Assembly (NCBI GenBank): GCA_003550305.1
Contig: QKYT01000070.1
Span: forward strand, 210,135 to 274,134
Direction: 5' to 3'
Length of the DNA stretch: 64,000 nucleotides
Origin: Glomus cerebriforme
Taxonomy: Eukaryota > Glomeromycota > Glomeromycetes > Glomerales > Glomeraceae
Part shown: positions 34,261 to 46,065 of the stretch, piece by piece
How positions within the stretch are numbered: the first letter of the stretch is position 1
Layout: each line of letters opens with the position of its first letter
The notes under the pieces: model-generated
The model's database searches: none
What the model was told of the DNA's origin: nothing
What the model saw: the letters and a program-made list of their open reading frames with translations, nothing else
Translations under genes and position numbers: made by a program

Positions 34261-37178
34261 ACATCTGTTTTGATATCAAGCATATACGATATAAGACCAT
34301 CAATAAGGCCATTTACAATTATTTTCGCAAATATAGCAGTCTATAAATAATGAAAGTTAACCGAAAAACACATAATAAGCAATAATTCTCTCATACCGGA
34401 AGCTGTTTTGAAAGTCTGTTCTAATTTTATCTGGGTATTTATTTAGATTGGAAAATGAAGTAGACTCTTTAGAAGGGGTATTAGAAGAAGGAGAATGAAA
34501 TGTAGAGTGAGTAAGATCTTAAAAGTGATAGAATAGGATTTGAATTGTTTTTAACGTAAATTTTGTACATGACTTGATGGATAATGAGGTGAGATGATAA
34601 AATCACTCCTATGAAAATAATAGGACGTATCAAAAAAAAATCCCACTGGTAAAAAAAAAATTTAATGGTTGAAAGAAAGACATTATCGATTCCAAAATTC
34701 ATTCCTCATTTAGAGCTTTAAATGAGTCAGTTTAGTCAAGGAAAAATTTGAAAACATTGAATGCCGCCAAGATTATAAAATTTTATGAATCAACTTGACT
34801 CAAATTGAAAAAAACGATTGAATCGAATTGACTTGGATGTTGGAACAATTTGAATCAACTCAAATTGAATGATTATCTGATTTTTATTTTTACTTTTTTT
34901 TTTTTCCTTTAATTCTTTAGGAATGCTCGGACGTCATCAGCTTCTTGAAGACTGAACTTCAAAATAGAGTAAGCGGGGGATTTTTTTTATTTTAGGAAAA
35001 TACTAACTTTTCTTCTTTTTTTATCTCTTAAGAGATGCCTTGGACTTCAGTTTCTTGGAGATTGGAATTGAAATTGGCGAGATTAAAAATCCAATGAAGA
35101 AAAATCCGCATGAAAGTCCTATCGTCAATTACTAATCTTTTTGGGTGTTCTTCGTTATGGTTCAAAATTGTTTATTCAAGAATCAGATTTTAAAGCAACC
35201 GGGAGACTATATACTCTAGAAAGTATACAAATGGAGATAGCAAATCAATATTGACAAATTTTGTTCAACTTCTTTGATGTAATTCATAGAATCAATTCTT
35301 TTCATGATCCAAATTAATAGTTATAAAAGAAATTATTATGATGATAAGACAATGAAAGTTGAATAGTTGAAAGCACAGAATTTGAAAAGAATTATAACCA
35401 AATTTTGCATTTTGAATAATAGCTTGCGCATCAAAAAAGCATTCTACATATATATTGAGCAATAAAACCTCTTTCACAGTTAATAATTAGGAGTTATGAG
35501 TGTAAGTTCACGAATTATAATTGTAAATTAATATTTAATAAAAAATATATAAATTTTACTCAAAAATTCCCAACAAGATGTGTTCATTGCAGAACTGATT
35601 CATGTTCTGAGAATAAAAAAATAATTGGTTGATCGGAAAAAAGACAAAGGCAAACAAAAAAGAGGTTAATAACTTTTCATTAAGCCTGCTGTTTCTGGAA
35701 ATCTGAAAAAAAAAGCTTAGCATATAAGATTATTAGTTTTTTTTAGTGAGGGAATTTATTAGATATGATATCAAACTGATATTTATAAAAACTCGATTTT
35801 TACTTCTTATTTAGAATCAAACTATATTATAGGGTTGTTTATACTTTATAACTAATCCGAAACGGTTTATTTTTTTGCACAATTCATTTATTAAATTCTT
35901 TAAAATATTTATGTTAATCATTAAATATTAATTGCAGAATTTTTTTCTCATTCTGATGAATACTTAATCAGTAGAATTTGTGAAAGTTTTATTAGATATA
36001 AAAACGCGTTTGAATATTTCAAGAAATATTACAAACCCCAATCCGAAAAAAACAATTATGTATCCTCCTTAAAAAGATCTCATTATCACGATATAAAAAA
36101 CCTCCCAAAAAATCCCATTACCTCCTGACATCTAACTGTTTTAAATTGCTTAATAATATCAGTTAATATGATATTGATAATTTGCGGCAGACTTTAATCA
36201 AAAATTGAGTCATAACTACTTCCTTTGCTGTACAAGTTGTTTACAAATGCGTGATTAACTATCCGCACCAGAAGATTTTTCCATTCACTTTTAAATACTT
36301 TTCTCTATTTCGTCTTTTCCCTCTACTAGAGCATTTGCTCAAATTTTTTTTGTTGATGTCGCTGAATACAATTGAATAAAAAAATCTTTAAAACCACTCA
36401 TAATCACAAAATTCACAAATAAATCCAAAGTCATGGTAATGAATATAAATTCTAAATAAAATAGTAGTTCTAACAAGATTACTTAATAGTTTTCAATTAA
36501 TTAGCATATTAAAAGTTCTTTTCCTTCTAATTGTTATAAAAATGTTTTTAGTATTTCTTTTTTTAATAGCCCAAACGTGTAAGGTTACAGTACTATTATA
36601 CAGAAAAAAATAATAACGGTTTACACCTGAGGATCAATATTATCTAATATTCTGGTAATTCCGGTACCCTTCTCTCTTCTTGATTATTTTTACCCTACGA
36701 CATAAACATTTTCCTAAATAATCTTTCTGTAGTAAATACATAGACAGAAAACATACCAAAATCTTTTTTGGTGCAAGGCGATTTTCGCGCACCTTGTCGG
36801 AAGGTTTGAAACAAAATTTTAGTTCTTAGGTTTTTTAATAAATGAGCATTTTATGAGTTCTCCTACAGTAGAAGAAATTCGTGATCGCATATCTGATATA
36901 GTTAGTTTATTTTTATTTTTAACTAATTTTGGATTTGATTTGATAATTTGTAAAGTCATGTGGGTGAAAAAAAATTCATGATGAAATCATTGATAAAGAT
37001 AATCGCTAAAAAATATGGAAATTTGTGGAATGTAACTCCGATACTCCGTAAATACTTCTCAAATTCTAACATTTCTAAAATGATAGGAAAGACAAACTTA
37101 TTATTTATTGTTCTTAAATTTCGTTTAATTATAAGGCAGATATGAATCCTATTAATTGTGTATAAAGAATTAATTAAT
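34261..37178. other. Intergenic region upstream of the kinase gene
   Basis: No gene that I can support. The 34.9-35.1 kb part has short diverged repeats around CTTGAAGACTGAACTT / CTTGGAGATTGGAATT. A short frame beginning at 36854 (SSPTVEEIRDRISDI) precedes the kinase, but I could not connect it by splicing. Confidence 0.4.
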
Positions 37179-39050
37179 ATGGCAAATAATTCTTGGAATG
37201 AGGTTGATTTTGATAAATATCGGGTAATAATATAAACAAAAATCATTTTATCGTGAAATTTTAATAATTAAAATAATAATGATTTTTTTAATCGTTCATT
37301 TTTAAAGTACCATGTTACAAATTCTTCTATTGATTCAGAAGAGGCCATTGAAAAAAATAAAATAGTTTATGAAGAAGATTTAGAAAAAAGAAAAAAAGCA
37401 TATGGAATATGCGGAGAATGTAATCTTCCTGGTACAGGAGAAAAATGGTGTCGACCTTGTAATGCTAAAAGATTTAAGAACAATTTTAATAATTGGTCTA
37501 GTGGAAATGAAGATATTGACAAATCAATACAACAATCACAACTTAATGCTGTGCATTATAAAAAATGTCTTGAATGGATACCTTTTGAAAATTTTCAAGA
37601 CATTATTCCTATTAACGGGGGAGGTTTTGGTAAAGTTTATTCAGCCAAATGGCCTGAGGGATATATTTGTTATTGGGATATTGAAAATGGGGAATGGAAT
37701 AGGAAGTCAAATATCAAAGTTGCATTAAAGCGTTTATATAGTTTTAATGACAAAATTAAAGATCTTTTAAAAGAGGTAATTAAAATAAAAGGAAATAATT
37801 ACTATTTAAATTGTTTACTCAAAAAAAAATATATATATATATTTTTTATTTTATTTTTTAGGTTGAAGCTCATCTTCAAATTTATCTTTTGGATGTTATT
37901 CAATGTTACGGAATAACTCGAGATTTAAATAAAGATTATGTGATAGTTTTACAATTTTGCGAAAATGGAAATTTGAGAAATTATTTAAAATCTGAAGATT
38001 ATTTAAATTATGAACCAAAATTTGAGAATTTATTTATGATAGCAAGAGGACTCTTAGATATTCATAATGCTGGAAAAGTTCATAGAGATATTCATCCAGG
38101 AAATATATTATTTAAGGGAGCTTCGTATATAAGTGATTTAGGAATGTGTCAATCAGAACATAATGAAAATCAATCAGGAGTTTATGGAGTATTACCTTAT
38201 ATTGCACCAGAAGTTTTACGAGGACGTCGATATACAAAAGCAGCAGATATTTACTCATTTGGGATAGTAATGCATGAATTTATATCGGAAGAACGTCCAT
38301 ATTATGATTTTCCTCATGATACTATTAATTTAGCTAATGAAATATGTATAAAGGATGGACTTAGACCAAAGATTTCTGAAGATGTACCAAAATTACTTGC
38401 AGATTTGATTATAAAATGTTGGGATGGTAAGGTAGAAAATAGACCAACCGCTAAAGTATTATACCAAACATTAAAGAAGTGGGATGAGGAAATCAAGAAT
38501 AATTATAACAGGGAATATGGCGAAAATAATGATGATGATGATGAAGTTAGCGAAGATAGTGAAAATAATGAAGATAGCAAATATAGTGAAGATAGCGAAT
38601 ATAGCGACGATAGCGATGATAGCGGAAATAGTAAAGATAGCGAAGACAGCGAAGTCAGTGAAGTCAGTGAAGTCAGTGAAGTTAGTGAAGATAATGAGGA
38701 TAATGAGTATAAAAAATATAAAATATATAATGAAAATAATGAAAATAATGATGATAATAAGGGTAAAAATAGTAAAGATAATAAATGGGATTGTAAAACA
38801 TCCAACAAGGATAGTGGAATTTGGGTTCAGATAAAAGAATGTGAAAAAAGTAGAAAAAACAAATTAAAAAATAATATACAAACCCTCCCAGAATCAACTT
38901 ATATTAGTAAACTTTTAAGTCTTCCATCAGGTAAATACTTTTATTATAAAATATTTTATTGCATTATTATTTATTATTAACTTTTTTATTTAATTATTTA
39001 TGGTTTTAGACTGTTTAGATTGTCATATACGTTCTCAAGAAGTTTCATGA
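37179..39050 (+). CDS. Protein kinase with N-terminal Cys motif and acidic Ser/Glu/Asp tail
   Basis: Four exons: 37179-37223, 37308-37775, 37862-38930 and 39010-39050, all in phase, giving 540 residues. Before the kinase domain lies a CGEC...WCRPC motif (about residues 50-66) typical of a kinase family expanded in glomeromycotinan fungi. The glycine loop is INGGGFGKVYSA (about 117-128), and VALK supplies Lys156. The catalytic loop is HRDIHPGN (about 245-252). The Mg-binding motif is DLG (263-265) rather than DFG, and the APE helix is IAPEVLRG. Lys, Asp and Asn are kept, so it is probably active, on Ser/Thr or Tyr. The tail from about 390 is SED/SEV-rich repeats. The last 13 residues come from a tiny final exon. 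Substrate unknown. Confidence 0.82.
38536..38700 (+). repeat. In-gene microsatellite coding for Ser-Glu/Asp repeats
   Basis: Units of 9-12 nt such as GAAGATAGCGAA, GATAGCGAT and GAAGTCAGT repeat through the kinase tail, including four consecutive (S/V/E) triplet units near 38647-38690. They preserve the frame and make an acidic stretch with many Ser. Long open frames in other phases here are by-products. Confidence 0.75.
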
Positions 39051-39972
39051 TGTATGTATTTATAATAAATATTTATCACTATGCTATACTATTTATAGTT
39101 TATATCTGTTTCATTATTTATTTGATGTATTTTAGGGTGGCTTTTTTTGAACTAACTATTTAATGTATTATAACCTTTTCTGTAATCGTTCATTCTCTTT
39201 ACAAATAAATATGTTGTGACTTGTGACGTCGATCATTAATTATGAATTATTGTAAGCTCGCTATACTGCATTTGCTTTTCATTACAGTGTGGTACTCAAG
39301 CCATTTATGCTTCTTTTGGTGTATCAAGTAACGATTTTTAGTGAACGCGCCAAAAAAAATTGCCAAAACTCAAAAGTCACGATGAACGATCATCCGTTAC
39401 TCATTTTTCTGGATTATCATCTCTTATATTTAATTCCGGCCGGCATTAATATCCATTAAGGTTTATATCATTAAATACTCATGTACATTTTCGGAAATGT
39501 CAGTAGAGTTATTTGTCCGTATAAAGTTACGTTGAAGAATAAGTCCAAAGTTCCTTTAAAAATGTGATTTTCAAATGATTATAGTTTGTTTGTTGTTGAT
39601 GTTAACTGTTAAGTTATTTCCAATTCATCATTATTAACAGACAACAGTTATTGATATTATAATTGGAAATCGCTTCCCTTTTATATTTTTTATGTTGATC
39701 AAAATATTTATTGTCATATTTGTAATCCTTTTTCAGGTCCGATATCCTACCCGAATTTTTAAAAATGTCATACAGAAAAGTCTGCTGATTATTTATATAA
39801 ACACCTCGAGTTCGGGTTTTTTTTCTCCTTTATGAGATTAATGAGCAATAAATTTTTTATTATGTAAGTTTTTAATAAAAATAAATTTATTTTCATTGCG
39901 TGAATTTATTTTCTAACTCAATATATCAACTTTAGATTAGAACAAACGATATTTTACATATAATACAATATA
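39051..39972. other. Intergenic region
   Basis: No gene seen. An AATTCCGGCCGGCATTAA near-palindrome lies at about 39431-39448. The last 70 bases before 39973 are the probable leader of the membrane protein gene. Confidence 0.45.
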
Positions 39973-40377
39973 ATGATTAAATCATCTCAAATACGGATTC
40001 TTTTCATTAATCTTTTACTTTTAATCCAAACTCAAATTGCATATTCAGCTCCATTGAGTCGAAATCGAAGTTGGGTTTTTTGGTATTATTCAAATGATGG
40101 TCAAAATAGAAATTGTGCAAATTACTGTGTTCTCACTTTCTCTATTGTAGGAGCAATAATAATATTAATAATATTATGTGGTATTTTAAGTTGTTATCGC
40201 ATAAAGAAACAAGCTTTAAAAGATGGAAGAGCTCCAAGTTATAGAGAATTTTTTACAAGTCAAGATTCTGCTTTAAATGGTATTAGAAGGAAAGGTGGGA
40301 AAGGCGAAAAGGATGGAAAACAACATGAAAGAAGTGGTACAAGCGGAAGTATGTCAGATGTTTACGCTGGAGTATAA
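39973..40377 (+). CDS. Small single-pass membrane protein with signal peptide
   Basis: Frame of 134 residues. Residues 1-26 form a signal peptide (IRILFINLLLLIQTQIAYSA; likely cleavage after YSA). A short extracellular segment with two Cys (CANYC) follows, then a strong membrane helix at about 53-73 (VLTFSIVGAIIILIILCGIL) and a basic cytosolic tail rich in Lys, Gly and Ser. Type I topology is expected. No enzymatic motif; a surface or secretory-pathway protein is likely, but its role is unknown. Confidence 0.65.
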   Translation: MIKSSQIRILFINLLLLIQTQIAYSAPLSRNRSWVFWYYSNDGQNRNCANYCVLTFSIVGAIIILIILCGILSCYRIKKQALKDGRAPSYREFFTSQDSALNGIRRKGGKGEKDGKQHERSGTSGSMSDVYAGV

Positions 40378-41097
40378 TTCTTTTCCCTTTTGTATTCCTT
40401 CTCATTTTGATTTTTAATGAATTTACAATATTTTTTTTTTGTATATATTTCTTTTATGAATTAAATGATATTTTTAATATAAAATGAAAGTGATTAATTC
40501 TAATTAAACACAAAAATCGTTTATCGCGGTAATTACGGAATGAAATGTGTCTAGTGAGATAAGATTTGCGTTTCTGATGATCAATAAAGATAATATATTT
40601 GGGAATTTATCGTCATAAAAAATTTTTTGGCTAACTACGTATATGTTGTATTTATTCCGGGCAACCTCCATATAGTTAAGCTTAACTTGTGACCGATTAT
40701 CGAATCAAGTGCTAAAGAAACGCCCACATGTGTTGCTGCAAATATATAAATTAAGAAAAAAAGAAAATTTCTTTTTTTTTTTTTACTTAATTGGGAAAAT
40801 AGGAAATTTAATGACGCAATAAATTTTTCCTAATCACGTTGGAAATTAAACATGTAACTTAAAAAGTTAATATAAGTTAATATACAGTTTATAGGTCAAT
40901 TTGAAAATCACTTAGATTATCATTAATTATATTTATTAATAAAATGCTACTACAATTTCTACTCAATTTCTAATAAAGTTCTATTATTCTATATTTCTAT
41001 AAGTCTATAACTTTAACATGTTATATAAAAATGTTTCTTTATTGTTTAATTTGATATACTCTATGTCTATAATTAGCAGTGTTTAATTTCTATGCAG
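40378..41097. other. Intergenic region
   Basis: Convergent 3' region between the membrane protein gene and the first HMG unit. No gene or clear repeat. Confidence 0.45.
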
Positions 41098-41694
41098 TCA
41101 TAAAGGGGAATGTCGAGGTCCTTCATCAAATTTTGGCAGATTATCATCAAAATAATCAGATTCTTCTTCATCTTCCATTTGTCCATCAGGTTCAGGAATG
41201 GATTGAACAGAACTTGATTTTGTTTTATATTCATAAGGTTTAAAAGTGGTGAAGTTACTCTTTTTTCTTATTGGTTGATATTTATAAGTTGGGTATAATA
41301 ATTTGTGTTCTGCTTTAACTTCTGAAGCTAATGTTTCAAAAAATTTCTGATAGTGTTCTGGTAGTTCTTTCCATAATATTTTACTAACCTTCTTTGAAAG
41401 TGGTATTAATTTTTGCTTATTAATTTTATGTTTATCACAGAATTTTCTAATAATATCTAAAAAGCCAAATCTATTAAGTTGATTGGTATAAATTATATTG
41501 GAATTTGGAGGTCGTTTAATTTTTTCGTTTTCGTTTTTTTTATCAATTTGATCCTGCAATATTTCAATCGCTTTTGGCATCTCATCATTATCAATTTTAT
41601 TCTTAAATGAGTATAAAAAATCGTTCAATTCATTTTCATGCTCAATACTAACTTGATCGGCTAATTCATCTAATTCACTCGAAACTTGTGTCAT
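41098..41694 (-). CDS. MATA-type HMG-box protein, stand-alone copy 1
   Basis: Frame of 198 residues. The box begins IKRPPNSNIIYTNQLNRFGF (about residue 59), continues KQKLIPLSKKVSKILWKELP, and ends LYPTYKYQPIRKK, matching the MATA_HMG class of sequence-specific DNA-binding domains. N-terminal to it lies a helical acidic region with EMPKAIEILQDQ in place of the EMPTAKDLLRDQ of other copies. The tail after the box (YEYKTKSSSVQSIPEPD) is acidic near the end. It terminates HSPL with no donor site, and no protease frame follows. Nuclear transcription factor or chromatin protein expected; target genes unknown. Confidence 0.8.
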   Translation of the reverse strand: MTQVSSELDELADQVSIEHENELNDFLYSFKNKIDNDEMPKAIEILQDQIDKKNENEKIKRPPNSNIIYTNQLNRFGFLDIIRKFCDKHKINKQKLIPLSKKVSKILWKELPEHYQKFFETLASEVKAEHKLLYPTYKYQPIRKKSNFTTFKPYEYKTKSSSVQSIPEPDGQMEDEEESDYFDDNLPKFDEGPRHSPL

Positions 41695-43607
41695 TTCTTT
41701 TAACTATTTAAAATAGAAGAAATAATGTCGGATTTGATGTTACTTTTAAAAAGAAAAGTAGAAGGATTTGATTTTGCAGAGTTGATTTACTCTTAATATC
41801 AATATCGATGTTTCAAATGTTAACTTATAGATACTTTTAAAAGAATAGAAGAAATATTGGAGGGATTTGACTTTTGATCTTGATCAAAATGTCAAATACT
41901 TCTTTTAAAAAAAAAAATGGAAGGAATGTTAGAGTTAACCAACACTTGATATTGATATTCAAAATGGTAATTACTTTCTTAGAAGAGGATTTATTTTAAA
42001 AATCCATGAAGGAGCGATTCGAATCATTTAAATATAAATTTTAATAATAAATTTTTTATTCACTCATTTAATTGAAAAAGGAAAGTATACAAAAATGACG
42101 AAGAGGTTATTAATAGCAGTTTTATTTTTATTCGACAAAATAGTGGAAAAGAAGTGACAAAGAAATTATACATATTAATAATTATAAAACGGAAATTGTA
42201 AAATCAATTTATTTTTATCATAATCGCAAATTTATTTCCGGTTAAACCAAAAGAAGAGGTTACTACGTCGAAGAGAATATTTACGATAAAAAAGATTAAA
42301 AAAAGATTGCAAAGGTATAAATATTAAATTTCTCTTTTTCATTAAAATTATACCAAATTTAGAAATAATATATCAATTTCTCTCATTGTATTTTTCCTTA
42401 TTTATAAATCATGTTTTTATTAATTTCAATTTTTATTCGGGTAATAGAAATGCTTGTTATGTAGATAATTCATTGTTTTGAATATTAAAATACTGCGTTC
42501 TACGTTCAATGATTTAAATACTTAATATGAATGTCTATACAGTCTATAGAGTAACAGAAAAATCATTTTTTTCCATGGTTTTTTAGAATAAAAGAACATT
42601 GTTCTATTAATAAATTTAGTTCTTTTAACAAAGTCATTTTTTTATTGTTAAAATTACCTAAAAAATATTTTTACGATTGATTGATGTCACGTTTTTTTTT
42701 TAAAAAAAAAATCGGTTAGTGAGAAATTCCTTTAATAAAAGATATTTATATTTTTGGTTTGTGCCTAAATTTCTTTATAATTTTTACACCTCTTGTGAGA
42801 ACAAATTAAAGTTCCAATCATCATTAAATTCGCTCATGACGCGAAACAACAAAAAAAATTCTATATATATCTATGAACCTCCAATCCTAAACTCTGAAAA
42901 AAAAAAACTCCGTAAAAATAATTTCTCGACATCTATAATCGTAGAGAAAAATCTTTAACTAATTATTTATAGATGCTAGAGATCCCATTCGACGCGTCTT
43001 TATTAGATGAGTTGAATGAGATATCTGATATAGTTTCGTAAAGTTTATATTATAGTTTAGGAATTTAGAAGGCTATGAATTATACGTCGACAAATACCAT
43101 AACAGACTTCGTTTTTCCCAAAAAATATTCTTCTTTTATGTTATCAATTTATGTTGTAGACTAATTGTGCATACTTAATCCAGCAAATGGGGTGAAGATA
43201 ACCGACGCGTTGATATCGGCAATTGACGTATGAAAAAAGACTCTGAGTTTCGTTCGATCGTGGACTTTCAATAATGATAAATTTAACAATATTATTATTG
43301 GAGATGTATCCAAGAGATGATGTAAAAAAGTTACATAAAGTGATAAAAGTACACAATTTATTGATTAAGACAAAAATGATAGCATGGATACATAGTAAAT
43401 TTCGATATAATGAAGGAACTAAATTATAAAAACTGAAAATAGTCCAAATTAGAATGTAGAAAGTAGTACAGTTAGGATAGAATGCTCTTGAAATTTTTTT
43501 TTAAAAAAAGAAAAAGAAATAATTAATAAAGTTGCTAATAAGTAATAGCCAATATAAATAAATACTTACAAATATTATTAAAATAATATTAATTCTTATC
43601 CATTTTT
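41695..43607. other. Upstream region of HMG copy 1 and 3' flank of copy 2
   Basis: No gene. TGATGTCA at 42682-42689 followed by a T-run/A-run and ATCGGTTAGTGAGAAATTC is the same module found upstream of the other HMG units. A plus-strand frame at 42719-42958 overlaps it and looks accidental. Confidence 0.5.
42682..42740 (-). promoter_or_regulatory. Conserved upstream module of HMG copy 1 (CRE-like, T/A tract)
   Basis: TGATGTCA, then T9A9, then TCGGTTAGTGAGAAATTCCTT. The copies upstream of 49785 and 55386 read TGACGTCA/TGATGTCA, T/A tract, TCAATTAGCGGAAATTCTTT. It lies 988 bp before the start codon. Functional role is inferred from conservation only. Confidence 0.45.
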
Positions 43608-44039
43608 TTAGGATCGGCTGCTTTTTCTTATTGGTTGATATTTATAATTTGGATATAATATTTTGTGTTCTGCACTAACTTTCAAAGCTAATTCTTCAAA
43701 AAATTTCTGATATTGGTCTGGTAATTCTTTCCATGAGATAATACTGACTTTCTTTGAAAGTGGTATTAATTTTTGTTTACTAATTTCATGTTTTTCACAG
43801 AATTTTCCAATAATATCTAAAAAGCCAAATCTATTAAGTAGATTGGTATAAATTATATTGGAATTAGGGGGTCGTTTGATTTTTGTACTTGATTTTTGGT
43901 CCCGTAATAAGTCTTTCGCTGTTGGCATTTCATTTTTATCGATTGCCTCTCTAAGTGAGTTTAAAACATCGTCCAATTCAACCTTATTTTCAGAATGGAC
44001 TTGTAAAGCTAACTCTTGTAAAACTAATTTTTGTGTCAT
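43608..44039 (-). CDS. MATA-type HMG-box protein, stand-alone copy 2 (short)
   Basis: Frame of 143 residues with the same N-terminal helix (EMPTAKDLLRDQKSS) and the box IKRPPNSNIIYTNLLNRFGF to LYPNYKYQPIRK, then a stop after KSSRS. Unlike the other copies it lacks the post-box tail (the KPYE...KSIP region), so it is C-terminally truncated right after the DNA-binding domain. The box residues are intact, so DNA binding should survive. No protease frame follows. It may be functional as a minimal factor or be decaying. Confidence 0.75.
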   Translation of the reverse strand: MTQKLVLQELALQVHSENKVELDDVLNSLREAIDKNEMPTAKDLLRDQKSSTKIKRPPNSNIIYTNLLNRFGFLDIIGKFCEKHEISKQKLIPLSKKVSIISWKELPDQYQKFFEELALKVSAEHKILYPNYKYQPIRKSSRS

Positions 44040-44224
44040 TTAGTTTTTGTCGTTAGCTAACAACTATTTTTTTTTAAAAAAAATAATAGAGGAGATATCG
44101 GTCTACTTAATCTTGACTAGTATTTATAAGAGAAAAAAATATTCTTTTATTCTTATAAAAAACTGAATCCAGAAATAATGAAATTATTATCGGGTAATTT
44201 GAACAAAGCAATCGTCGCACAATG

Positions 44225-44325
44225 GTTTCACCGCCTTAACGCCTTTAATGCCGTTAAAAAAAAACATATATCCTATTTAATAATTATTTAAGAGGGTGAA
44301 GTCAAAAATGATTGTTTCGGTTATT
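44225..44325 (-). promoter_or_regulatory. GTTTCACCG block upstream of HMG copy 2
   Basis: GTTTCACCGCCTTAACGCC, then CCGTTAAAAA, then AAAAATGATTGTTTCGGTTA. The same ordered words occur upstream of the units starting at 49785, 55386 and 58339, and the first word upstream of 63274. Confidence 0.5.
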
Positions 44326-45083
44326 CAAGTGTGAATACACACACAATATTATATTGTTTAAAATAGAATCTAAACAAATATAACTAAATTTAACTTTCAC
44401 AATTGTTACAATGATTCTACTAAGAAATAACATTTTATTTCAACGTTTTCTATATTAAACCAACTTGGAATACTCTCGAAAGAAATACGAGAAATAATTT
44501 GAACAATTCTTTTGTACTTTTACTTTTTTATTTAGTTAAGCTAAAGAACGGATTTTATAAAAAGATCCCCCAAAAAACGGTTGATTGGTAAAAAATACAA
44601 TTGCGAATCAAGCAAAGATTATTTGTTTTAACAAAAAAAAATAAAATAAATTTCATTCATGGTATATTTCTAAAGAAACAACTTTTTATGATTTCTAAGA
44701 ATCATAAATAGACATAACTGATGAGTATTGTTTGGGTTTCACAAAAGCTTACGATTATTTTTGTTCCTTTTCGTTCATATGATACAATTTCGCATTGTGT
44801 TAAATTTTGAGCAAATCCGGTAGTCATTTGCCTATGTTATACAAAAATAATTTCAATTTTTGTGTGGGTTTCGTTCGAAAATATTTACAATATGAACATT
44901 TCACCTTTGCTCATATGGTGATTTATAAAGTTAATAAAAATTGTCAATTCTTACTGTTCAAACTTTTAAACAAAATTATCGTAATTTAGTAAAAAGAATC
45001 ATTTCGTAGAATCAAAAACTTTTTTGGAAATGTATAATGTAATTTGAATTTCACGTGAACAGAAAACAGAACGTCATCGTCAT

Positions 45084-45091
45084 TGACGTCA
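45084..45091. promoter_or_regulatory. Perfect CRE-like palindrome TGACGTCA
   Basis: Eight-base bZIP-type site 1045 bp upstream of HMG copy 2. It recurs, perfect or with one CpG-to-TpG change, upstream of several other HMG units. Confidence 0.4.
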
Positions 45092-45838
45092 CGTAGCAAC
45101 GCTTACGCAAATACAGATTTGAATTCTCTTCAATTGAGTAACTCAGTAAAGTCTGTCTGATTTTATTTTAATTTAATAGCCTTTAGGGATTATAACTTTT
45201 TTTAACTTACGAATCTGACGTAATAAATAATCTTTTACCATTCTTGCATTTTTTTATAATCATGTTTTCGCTAGAAAGATATTATTTTTCAGGTAAGTTA
45301 CGCCAATATGACATTAAATCTAAAGGCTTTACATAATTGTATTTGGTTCTTTGGATTTGTAAAATATATTAGCAAGCAAGTTGCTGAATGTTATGCGTGA
45401 TTTTTAGTGTAAATAATCTACGTGATGGAAACCTTTTAAATTAGTTCGAACCCAGATTGGTATTAAACGTTCAGTCCAGCTAGGATCTAAATAGTTATTA
45501 GATTAGTTTTTTAGATAAAAAAAACCCCCGTCTTGTGAACATATATAATTAAGAAAATATAATAAATTAAAGTATTAAGGTGAATATCAAAATTTACTTT
45601 TCTTTCTTTCTTTCATTATTTTAGCATGTGTATTTATCTACAAAATACTGTATATGTGAAATCATCTTTTTTTTTTATTGTTTTTTGAATTCTGTAAATT
45701 ATTATTAATTATTATAAACTTCATCTGTATATTTTGAATTTGTAATTAGTAATATTATCCTAAAAAAAAAAGAAATCCCCAAAATTTTTATTTTATCTAG
45801 ATACAAAAAAATTTTAAAATACCTTTCCAAATTACTTA

Positions 45839-46065
45839 CTATAAAAAAAATTGTCATCAAAATGTCCGAGTGCGTCCGGAAATGTCCCACACGTCCGGGA
45901 AATGTCCAGGAAATTGCAATATTCCGGACATTGAGTCATTAACTCGCCTAGACATTTTCTAGACGTTTTCTAGAATATTGCAATATCTCAACGTCCAAAA
46001 TGTTGGACATTTTCTGGACGAACCGGGACATTTTCGATGACAATTTCCGGACATTTTTTTTATAG
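45839..46065. mobile_element. Palindromic MITE-like element (227 bp)
   Basis: The ends CTATAAAAAAAATTGTCATC and (inverted) CTATAAAAAAAATGTCC match, and the two halves are broadly reverse complements built from GTCCGGAAATGTCC / GGACATTTTC words, meeting near 45945. Internal GGAAATTGCAATATTCC and TTGCAATATCTC also pair. No coding frame, and no clear target duplication beyond A/T. Confidence 0.55.

Noticed and set aside
36854..36903. Short frame SSPTVEEIRDRISDI as first exon of the kinase
   Set aside because: No in-phase splice to 37179 found; the ATG at 37179 opens a good exon by itself.
38484..38834. Long plus- and minus-strand frames across the kinase tail (also 38503-38808 and 38682-38897)
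   Set aside because: They are other readings of the GATAGC-type microsatellite inside the kinase exon.
42719..42958. Plus-strand frame of 79 codons
   Set aside because: It overlaps the conserved upstream module of HMG copy 1, lacks an ATG at its head and has no protein-like pattern.
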